A stretch of 15,048 nucleotides of DNA from contig PKZR01000229.1 in assembly GCA_003133815.1 (NCBI GenBank), positions 5,459 through 20,506 on the forward strand, in the 5' to 3' direction. This document shows positions 8,554 through 14,245 of this stretch, in pieces. Numbering within the stretch: position 1 is the stretch's first letter; each line of letters begins with the position of its first letter. This stretch comes from Limisphaerales bacterium (GTDB lineage: Bacteria; Verrucomicrobiota; Verrucomicrobiia; Limisphaerales; UBA11358). A program made the translations under genes and the position numbers. The notes below the pieces were generated by a model. The model did no database searches, had not been told where the DNA came from, and was given only the letters and a program-made list of their open reading frames with translations.

Positions 8554-8624
8554 AGTCCAAAACCTCGCGGAACTTTTCAGACGGACTAACAAAACACGGC
8601 TACAGTTTCATTTAGCCCGCGATC

Positions 8625-9230
8625 TTATTCCGGCATTTTCATCATCTCATCGCCGCTCATCGGATGCGGATTCGCGCCGATGGCCGCGCGGGCGGCCTTC
8701 ACATCATCAGCCGTGACTTCGCCCATTCCGTTGCCCCAGGAACTGCGGATGTAAGTCAGCACGGCGGCAAGGTCGGCGTCCGGCAGGGCAGCGCCCATGG
8801 CGGCCATTTGAAGATTCCAAGTCTGGCTTTCCACCGTGATGGAACCGGCAATGCCCATCAGCGGAATGTGCGTGAGCCGTTGGACGCCCTTGGCCTTGAC
8901 CCATTCCGACCCGGCCAGCGGGGGCGCCTGGTTCGGCTTGCCCAGGCCGTCCGCGCCATGGCAGGTGCCGCAGTTCGATTCGTAAATTTTCCTGCCGCGG
9001 GCGATGGCCGCCGCCGCGCCGGACTTGGGCTGATACGAATCCAGTTGATCCGCCGATGCGTAAGGCCCGTAGACCCGCTCGTCAAACCAGCCGCCGTGAT
9101 GGTCGAAATAAACAAACCCGAGAAACAAAAGCACGAGCGTCAGCGAAAAAACCCACATAGGCACGGTCGAGCGCGTCGCCGTGGGCTCGGCGTTGGACGG
9201 GGTCGGACATGATTTTGTTTCGTCGCTCAT
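8625..9230 (-). CDS. Membrane-anchored monohaem cytochrome c (last gene of operon)
   Basis: This 201-residue protein has a polar cytoplasmic N-terminus, one membrane span at about 25-42 and a periplasmic class I cytochrome c domain. The haem site is CGTCH at 87-91. The likely distal ligand is Met142 or Met145 in NLQMAAMGAALPDADLAAVL, followed by the typical TYIRSSWGN helix. It carries one haem, so it is not a canonical dihaem CcoP; it fills that slot as a small cytochrome subunit or electron exit. I place the start at ATG 9230, one base after the stop of the CcoO-like gene; an in-frame extension to 9296 would run into that gene and has no family support. The C-terminus (about 170-201) is Ala- and Met-rich and not part of the haem fold. 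It presumably accepts electrons from the CcoO-like protein or ActE. Confidence 0.85.
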   Translation of the reverse strand: MSDETKSCPTPSNAEPTATRSTVPMWVFSLTLVLLFLGFVYFDHHGGWFDERVYGPYASADQLDSYQPKSGAAAAIARGRKIYESNCGTCHGADGLGKPNQAPPLAGSEWVKAKGVQRLTHIPLMGIAGSITVESQTWNLQMAAMGAALPDADLAAVLTYIRSSWGNGMGEVTADDVKAARAAIGANPHPMSGDEMMKMPE

Positions 9231-9231
9231 T

Positions 9232-10044
9232 TTATTTGGCCGGGGCGTTCGTTGAAATTTGAACCGGCGTGTAAGGCGCTTCATATAGCGGCACATCGGC
9301 GTGCAGGCTCAAAAGATACGCCACGAGCTGTTTCGCCTCCGGCTTAGGCACGACTTCATAGCCGGCGGGCGGGGCGAACTCGCTTGGCAGGTTCAAGGCG
9401 TCCGGCGAAGGCGCGTCGCCAATTTTCCTGGTTTCAAAAAGAAAGCGGAACGGCGGCATCGCGGAATTTTTCACGACGCTCTGCGGCGCGTAGAGGTGGA
9501 GCAAATGCCAGCTTGCATTGTTCAGGCGCGTGCCGGCATCCGCCAGATCCGGCCCCGCGCGCAAGCTGCCGAGCTGGACAGGGGAATCGTAAAGATAATC
9601 CGCCGCGACGCTGCGGCGTACACCCCAGCCGCGCGAAATGTCCGCACCCGTGGGAATCAAATGCGTCTCAACTTTGCCACCAACGGCGGTTATTTTGTCA
9701 TTTGCAGAGTCCGCTTCTTCTTTTGTCAGGCCGGTCAATTTCAAGGTGGAAATGAGATTGCTCACGGCGTCCGGATTTTTCCCCGCACCGGTCAGCACAA
9801 CTTCAAACGCAATGCCGGTCTGCTGGATTTGTTCCGTGTGACAGGCCGCGCAGCCGTTCGCACGATAAACCTGCAAGCCAAGCGTCGCGTCGCCGGTGCG
9901 TTGAACCGGATAGGTGTCTCCGGAATTGAGAACGGCGGTCTGCTTCGCCGTGCCAAGCTGCAACGCCGGTGCAAGCACAAAGCCGCACCACGAGGCACCG
10001 AGCGCGATGAACGCGGCTATGAAAACACTAATGCCGTTTTTCAT
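9232..10044 (-). CDS. CcoO-like monohaem cytochrome c with an extra inserted domain
   Basis: This 270-residue homologue of cbb3 oxidase subunit II (CcoO/FixO) has an N-terminal membrane anchor at about 6-28, haem motif CAACH at 65-69, the CcoO-typical stretch RGWGVRRSVAADYLYDSP from 138, LRAGPDLADAGTR at 161-173, WHLLHLYAPQSVV at 179-191 and distal ligand Met196 in SAMPPF. Canonical CcoO proteins have only a short link between the haem motif and the RxG/DY region. Here about 50 residues (80-130) are inserted, which look like a shortened ribosomal L7/L12 C-terminal domain. ATG 10044 overlaps the stop of the CcoN-like gene (ATGA) and follows a strong Shine-Dalgarno; the frame stays open to 10302, but that part is a shadow of the preceding gene. 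Its partner subunit lacks haem ligands, so it probably moves electrons between cytochromes and does not feed an oxygen site. Confidence 0.85.
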   Translation of the reverse strand: MKNGISVFIAAFIALGASWCGFVLAPALQLGTAKQTAVLNSGDTYPVQRTGDATLGLQVYRANGCAACHTEQIQQTGIAFEVVLTGAGKNPDAVSNLISTLKLTGLTKEEADSANDKITAVGGKVETHLIPTGADISRGWGVRRSVAADYLYDSPVQLGSLRAGPDLADAGTRLNNASWHLLHLYAPQSVVKNSAMPPFRFLFETRKIGDAPSPDALNLPSEFAPPAGYEVVPKPEAKQLVAYLLSLHADVPLYEAPYTPVQISTNAPAK

Positions 10045-11438
10045 GGCTTCACCTCCGAAACTTCCAGCGGCGCAGTCACGGCGGCGATCACCGACTTGAT
10101 CAGCGCGAGTTTCCATTTGAGCGTCATCACAAAAATGTTCGCGGCGAACAGCAGGCTGCCAAGCAGGAGGAACAAAAGTCCGGTCGTGCTGGCGCGCAGA
10201 AATGGCAGCGTCGTTGCAAGATCGTAATTTTTCAATCCCTGTTCGATGCCTCCAATGGCCAGCGATCCGGCCAGAAGAACGATGCCGAGCATGAAACACC
10301 AATGTTGAAAGCGGACAAATTTAGGGAACGGCAATTCAAAGTCCATGATGCGTGGCAGCAGTTCGTAAACCGCGCCGCATATGATGATCGCGAAGAAGCC
10401 AAGGATTTGCAGCTGCTCCTGTGCCGGGCCAAACCAGGTAAATTGCACGATGCGGCTGAAATGCGGACAAGCGGATGCGATCAACATCAGGCCGGACAAA
10501 AGAAACGCAGCCGAGCCAAATTTGATGTAGCAGAACGGCCCGCCTTTGCAATGGACATCTGCACCGCACACGGTCTTGACAACAATTACCGCGATGGCGA
10601 TGAGCGGGACGATCAAAAGCGATGAAGCGACGGTGCTCAACGCCGGCAACCAGGCCGGCACGGGCGCGCCCTGCGGGATGCCGCACCACGTTCCGAACAA
10701 GATCAGGGTCCAGAAGGCGAACAGCGCGAAGTAGCTGCTTTGCAGCGGACGTCCGGCGAGTTTTGGCAGGAAATAAAATGCCGTGCCGAGGCCGACCAGC
10801 GAGAGCCAGACGAAAATCAGGTTGTTCGCAAACCACCAGCCGATGACGGCCTGCGTCACGCCGCGAACCGGATGACCCGAGACGATCAAAAGATTTGCGG
10901 TTGCATAAATCCACGGAAACCACAGCAGCGCGGCCAGCAGGAACCAGTGCGACGGATATAATTCGCGTTCCTTGCGCTGGCCGAAAGTGGCGACGGCGGA
11001 AATGGCGACCAGCAGAAATGCGGCGAACAACAGAACCGAACTGCCTCGCGGAAATTCCAGCCACGCAAAGCCGGTGCTATCGCCGATCAAAATTGCAACT
11101 ATGCCGATGAAGACGCCCAAATGCCAGATGTTCGCGGCTACGATTGGAACGAGCGGCAGGACAAGCTCGGTCTGGCTCAATCGCGCAAAAATCCAGAGCA
11201 TCACGCCGAGCGCGGCAGGGATGCAGAAGCCGTAAAGGATCGCGTCGTTCGCGGCGGGCTGAGCGTGGCCGTAGCTCAGCACCGGGCAATCCGCAAACAT
11301 GTCGGGCTTGTGAAACGTCAGCGAGGCGATCACCGCCAGCAACAGGCCGACGACGAGCCACAACGCCGCGCCGCCAAAGAGCGCTAGCAGCGGCACGCGG
11401 CAGGAAGCGTCAATTTTTTGCTGTGAAAGGTCGTTCAT
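10041..11438 (-). CDS. CcoN-like membrane protein lacking all haem and copper ligands
   Basis: The protein has 465 residues and about 12 membrane spans, close to the usual length of cbb3 oxidase subunit I. Landmarks of CcoN are present: WW at 201-202, FYFLPKLAGRPL at 221-232, FW at 242-243, GAVYELLPR at 355-363, HW at 379-380 and GGIEQGL at 396-402. Aligned on these, every metal ligand is replaced. The helix II haem b His is Ala63 (QPAAND for RPLHTN). The CuB His residues are Asn205 (FANN for YGHN), Pro255 and Gln256. The haem b3 and b His pair of helix X is Gln340 and Gln342 (AQEQ for GHVH). The active-site Tyr is Gly249. It should not reduce oxygen or nitric oxide. A cytoplasmic-side loop holds Cys291, Cys297 and Cys303 plus His296. 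The intact frame and ATGA overlaps on both sides argue against a pseudogene. A structural, quinone-binding or proton-conducting role in a complex with ActC-F and the cytochromes is inference. Confidence 0.85.
   Translation of the reverse strand: MNDLSQQKIDASCRVPLLALFGGAALWLVVGLLLAVIASLTFHKPDMFADCPVLSYGHAQPAANDAILYGFCIPAALGVMLWIFARLSQTELVLPLVPIVAANIWHLGVFIGIVAILIGDSTGFAWLEFPRGSSVLLFAAFLLVAISAVATFGQRKERELYPSHWFLLAALLWFPWIYATANLLIVSGHPVRGVTQAVIGWWFANNLIFVWLSLVGLGTAFYFLPKLAGRPLQSSYFALFAFWTLILFGTWCGIPQGAPVPAWLPALSTVASSLLIVPLIAIAVIVVKTVCGADVHCKGGPFCYIKFGSAAFLLSGLMLIASACPHFSRIVQFTWFGPAQEQLQILGFFAIIICGAVYELLPRIMDFELPFPKFVRFQHWCFMLGIVLLAGSLAIGGIEQGLKNYDLATTLPFLRASTTGLLFLLLGSLLFAANIFVMTLKWKLALIKSVIAAVTAPLEVSEVKP
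10049..10056 (-). promoter_or_regulatory. Shine-Dalgarno of the CcoO-like gene
   Basis: GGAGGTGA on the minus strand lies four bases before ATG 10044-10042, inside the 3' end of the CcoN-like gene. It fixes the start of the CcoO-like protein at MKNGISVF and excludes the longer in-frame extension. Confidence 0.8.
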
Positions 11439-11803
11439 TCAAATGGATTCGGTTTCGGCGCAACCACCGGCGCGGGCGCGCTGGCCTTTTCTTCACGCGC
11501 AATCAAATCCGCGCGAGCGGCGGCGGGATTCTGCCATTCCTGCGCGGCGAGCTGGATGGCAGTTTCTATCGGCAGGCGCACGATGCTTCGCGGTTGATCT
11601 GCCCAGCCAACCTTGTTGAGCGACGCCATTTCATTTGTGCGAATTTCAAAAAGCGCTTTTGTCCGAAACGCCGCGCTATCGGCGTCAATCGCCGGGACGT
11701 TCACCAGAAATTTCACCGCGACGACGAGCACGGCGAAAATCACGCTCCCAACGATGAAGGCGATCGCCGCGCCCGAGGCGCTGGTGTGTGTTTTTTGATT
11801 CAT
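11435..11803 (-). CDS. Small single-span membrane protein between actF and the CcoN-like gene
   Basis: This 122-residue protein has one membrane span at about 11-33 and a soluble part ending in a Pro/Ala-rich tail (110-122). A conserved-looking segment at 60-82 reads ASLNKVGWADQPRSIVRLPI followed by ETA. From memory, the pattern GW-D-x-R-x-PI-x-A recurs in small anchored proteins encoded beside respiratory oxidase or SCO-type genes, but I cannot name the family. ATG 11803 overlaps the actF stop (ATGA) and has Shine-Dalgarno GGAGGTGA at 11807-11814; the stop overlaps the CcoN-like start. It could correspond to ActG or act as a linker between alternative complex III and the oxidase-like part; both are inferences from position. 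No cofactor-binding motif is visible. Confidence 0.8.
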   Translation of the reverse strand: MNQKTHTSASGAAIAFIVGSVIFAVLVVAVKFLVNVPAIDADSAAFRTKALFEIRTNEMASLNKVGWADQPRSIVRLPIETAIQLAAQEWQNPAAARADLIAREEKASAPAPVVAPKPNPFE

Positions 11804-13062
11804 CGGTCACCTCCATTGGCGGGCAGCGTGTCAGGATATTCCTCCGGCTCAAGGCCGATGCCCATCGCTTCGAGCACGCGCGGGTCGCGCTGCGGATACG
11901 GCGGATGGCTGGCAAATTTTTTCAGGAACACCCACGACAGGAATCCGCCCATGAACGCGAGACAGCCGAGCTGCAGCGGAATCCATTTGAGCGGATAACC
12001 GTCCGGTCGCGCGGCGGGCAGGATGTTAAAGCTCAAGTCGAGCGCGTGCATCAGCCACGCGAGCGCGCATACGGGCAGAACGATCTTGAAATTGCTTTTC
12101 GCCTTCACCGGCAGCAGCAGGAAAAACGGCACAAAGAAATGGCCGACGATCAAGATCATGCTCACCCACCACCACGAGCCGCGTTCGCGGATGAGATACC
12201 AGAAGGTTTCCGTGGGCATGTTCGCGTTCCAGACGACGAAGTATTGCGCGAACTCGGTGTAGGCCGAGAAAACGGTGAACGCGAAGAACCACACGCCAAG
12301 GAAATAAAACTGGCTGTCATGCAGCACGCCGTCGAGGATGCGCTGGCGCTGCAAGATCACGGTGATGACATAGACCGTCGCAAGCGCGATCCAGGTGCAG
12401 TCGGAGAAGAAATAGACGCCATATATCGCGGAGAACCATTGGTATTGGAGCGATTTAACCCAGAGAACACTCGCACCGGTAATCGTCGCCGCGAACGCGA
12501 GGATTCCCCAGCCTGAATGGAAGCGCATTTTCTGGACGCAAAGCGCGTCGCCCGTCACATCCTGACGCAAAGACCAGTAGCGCAGCCGCGATGTGAGCAG
12601 CCACCACACTCCGAAGAACGTCGCTGAAACGATGACAAATCCTGCCAAAGTGAAGACCGGCGCACGCGCGCGGATCAATTCATCTGCCGCCGGCAGGGTG
12701 AGCCAGGTGAAAATTTTCGGCGCGAACAAAATCACTGGTAAAAACAATATTGCCAGCCACGGAAAAAGCAGCGACGCGAGATGTTCGCAGAAACGGCGGA
12801 TGGGCACCGACCAGCCGGCGTCCGTCAAATGATGCACGATGACCAGAAACAAAGAGCCGAGCGCGATGGTGAGATAAAATATGAACGCGAACAGCCACGA
12901 GAATCCAAACGCGGTTCCGCCGTCATGCTTGAAACTGATGAGAGCGCCCACCACGGACAAGATTCCGCCACCCACCATCAACACGGACGGCAGCCTGCTC
13001 CAGCCGGACAAATCCAGCTTCGGCGGCAGATGAGTTGTGTCTTTGTGCGAACTCATAATCAT
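11800..13062 (-). CDS. actF: Alternative complex III quinone-binding membrane subunit ActF
   Basis: ActF is one of the two large NrfD-like membrane subunits of alternative complex III, which oxidises menaquinol or ubiquinol and passes electrons to cytochromes c. The 420-residue product has about ten membrane spans. Family features are VHHLTDAGWSVPIRR at 76-90, WVKSLQYQWFS at 201-211, YFFSD at 217-221 and the characteristic AYTEFAQYFVVWNANMPTET at 267-286 followed by WYLIRERGSWW. The tail (390-420) is soluble, with RDPRVLEAMGIG as in other ActF proteins. Two starts are close together, ATG 13062 and ATG 13056; I chose 13062 because its ATG overlaps the actE stop in the ATGA pattern used across this operon. 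The frame stays open upstream to 13341 only as a shadow of actE. It lies between actE and the small 122-residue gene. Confidence 0.93.
   Translation of the reverse strand: MIMSSHKDTTHLPPKLDLSGWSRLPSVLMVGGGILSVVGALISFKHDGGTAFGFSWLFAFIFYLTIALGSLFLVIVHHLTDAGWSVPIRRFCEHLASLLFPWLAILFLPVILFAPKIFTWLTLPAADELIRARAPVFTLAGFVIVSATFFGVWWLLTSRLRYWSLRQDVTGDALCVQKMRFHSGWGILAFAATITGASVLWVKSLQYQWFSAIYGVYFFSDCTWIALATVYVITVILQRQRILDGVLHDSQFYFLGVWFFAFTVFSAYTEFAQYFVVWNANMPTETFWYLIRERGSWWWVSMILIVGHFFVPFFLLLPVKAKSNFKIVLPVCALAWLMHALDLSFNILPAARPDGYPLKWIPLQLGCLAFMGGFLSWVFLKKFASHPPYPQRDPRVLEAMGIGLEPEEYPDTLPANGGDR
11807..11814 (-). promoter_or_regulatory. Shine-Dalgarno of the 122-residue protein
   Basis: GGAGGTGA on the minus strand, three bases before ATG 11803-11801 and inside the end of actF. 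It confirms that this small frame is translated and fixes its start. Confidence 0.8.
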
Positions 13063-13712
13063 TTCAGCGCGGCCTGTTGGTCGGCCGTCAAATCGTTGGT
13101 CGACCCGAGCCAGCTTAATTGCAACGCGCGCGTGTAGGCGATGATTGCCCAGCGGTCTTCGGTCGGAACTATCGGCCCATACGCGCCCATCAAACCTTTG
13201 CCATGCGTGACCGTGTTGAAAATTTCGCCGTCGGTCATCTCGACGATCCGCTTGTCGTGCAGGTTCGCCACGGCGGGCATCAAGCCGAGTTTTTTGGTGA
13301 TGCCATTGCCATCGCCAAGCCTGCCGTGGCACGGCGCGCAATAAATGTCGAAGCGTTCGTGACCGCGTGCGAGCAAGGCGTCATTGACCGGCAGCGGATT
13401 TGTCTCGACGAAATTTGTCGTGCCGGAAATTTTTCCGGTGTTGACGGGCGCATCTTCAAAGCGATAGACCGCGCCGTCCACGGTTTGAATCGGCTCGCTG
13501 CGCGCAATTGTCCCGGCGGGCGGCAATTGCGAGCTAATGCCGTTCGTGAAAAAGTCGAACGGCTTCTGCGGGCGCAGTTTCGCCTGGCGGTCCATGTCGG
13601 GGAAGACCTCGATGGGCGGTTTGCGCGAAAGCCGGCCCGGCAATCCGGCAATGCCGACCACCGCCGCACCAAGCGCCGCTCCAATCAACAACATTGAAAT
13701 GATGTAGCGCAT
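13059..13712 (-). CDS. actE: Alternative complex III monohaem cytochrome c subunit ActE
   Basis: This 217-residue periplasmic cytochrome c is the mobile-looking haem subunit of alternative complex III. It has a hydrophobic N-terminal segment at about 3-22, the ActE-typical stretch VFPDMDRQAKLRPQKPF at 36-52 with PPAGTIAR at 64-71, the haem site CAPCH at 125-129 and the distal Met175 in GKGLMGAYG. The C-terminal helix RWAIIAYTRALQLS is typical of class I cytochromes c. No Cys lies near the end of the N-terminal segment, so a lipoprotein anchor is unlikely and the segment probably stays as a membrane anchor. The start overlaps the actD stop by one base (TGATG), with GGAGG about ten bases upstream. 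It passes electrons from ActA/ActB outwards, here probably to the CcoO-like or terminal cytochrome c. Confidence 0.94.
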   Translation of the reverse strand: MRYIISMLLIGAALGAAVVGIAGLPGRLSRKPPIEVFPDMDRQAKLRPQKPFDFFTNGISSQLPPAGTIARSEPIQTVDGAVYRFEDAPVNTGKISGTTNFVETNPLPVNDALLARGHERFDIYCAPCHGRLGDGNGITKKLGLMPAVANLHDKRIVEMTDGEIFNTVTHGKGLMGAYGPIVPTEDRWAIIAYTRALQLSWLGSTNDLTADQQAALK

Positions 13713-14245
13713 CAGTCTGCGTCCTCCACGAGTTCGATGTTCACGCCGCCGATCTCTTCGAGCAGCTTGCGGGTTTCGTTTTCGGAAAATTTCGGATCAG
13801 TCGCGCCGATGGCGAGGAAAAACTTGTCGCGCGATGCGAGCGCAAAATTCTTGTTCGCAAACAACGGATGATGCAGGCGCGGCAACTGGTTCAGGCCAAG
13901 CATCCCCACGAGCGCGCCCACCGCGCCGCCCATGATCATCATGATGTAGGCCGGCACGAAGGTCATCGGCGGGCTGAACATCGGCTTGCCGCCGACGATG
14001 AGCGGATAATCAAACGCATTCGCATACCAGATCAAGCCGACGACGGACAAGAACGCGCCCGCGCCCATCGCGAGCGAGACCCAGCCGACGAGCGAGTTGC
14101 CAAGCTTCATGACTTTTTCCATCCCATGGATCGGGAACGGCGTGAAAGTGTCCCAGCGCTGGTAGCCGGCGTCGCGGACTTTTTCCGCCGCGCTTAAGAT
14201 GGCGGCAGGCGAGTCGAATTCAGCGATGATGCCAAAATGTTTCAT
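13712..14245 (-). CDS. actD: Alternative complex III subunit ActD (DUF3341)
   Basis: This 177-residue protein with two membrane spans (about 52-76 and 96-119) matches ActD. It has a soluble N-terminal domain, starting MKHFGIIAEFDSPAAILSAA, of the type that resembles a small alpha/beta fold. The conserved loop FDYPLIVGGKPMFSPPMTFV links the two spans, and NQLPRLHHPLF with ASRDKFFLAI follows. The acidic C-terminus is IGGVNIELVEDAD. ActD packs beside ActC in the known complexes and has no cofactor of its own. ATG 14245 overlaps the actC stop (ATGA), with GGAGA upstream. Length and motifs are normal. Confidence 0.94.
   Translation of the reverse strand: MKHFGIIAEFDSPAAILSAAEKVRDAGYQRWDTFTPFPIHGMEKVMKLGNSLVGWVSLAMGAGAFLSVVGLIWYANAFDYPLIVGGKPMFSPPMTFVPAYIMMIMGGAVGALVGMLGLNQLPRLHHPLFANKNFALASRDKFFLAIGATDPKFSENETRKLLEEIGGVNIELVEDAD

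Larger units (their letters stand above)
8086..8624. other. Intergenic stretch with hairpins and no convincing gene
   Basis: These 539 bases separate the 21-bp repeat from the end of the cytochrome operon. Short open frames exist on both strands but none has recognisable domains, a good start signal or similarity to known proteins that I can see. The visible structure is a series of inverted repeats at 8108-8128, 8228-8242, 8250-8279, 8313-8329 and 8534-8553. The composition goes from AT-rich on the left to GC-rich on the right. It looks like decayed or repetitive extragenic DNA. Confidence 0.6.

Noticed and set aside
10045..10302. N-terminal extension of the CcoO-like protein
   Set aside because: The extra residues are an out-of-frame reading of the CcoN-like gene; the start at 10044 has a strong Shine-Dalgarno and is followed directly by the expected membrane anchor.
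10041..11438. A pseudogene of ccoN or a nitric oxide reductase NorB
   Set aside because: The frame is full length, with normal composition and overlapping start and stop codons on both sides, so decay is unlikely. NorB would keep the same six histidines, and none is present.
11144..11998. A 284-codon plus-strand frame opposite the CcoN-like, small-protein and actF genes
   Set aside because: The product is low-complexity and Arg-rich, crosses three real genes with Shine-Dalgarno-supported starts, and has no start signal of its own.
13063..13341. N-terminal extension of ActF
   Set aside because: This part overlaps the haem-binding region of actE in another frame, and known ActF proteins begin close to the 13062 start.
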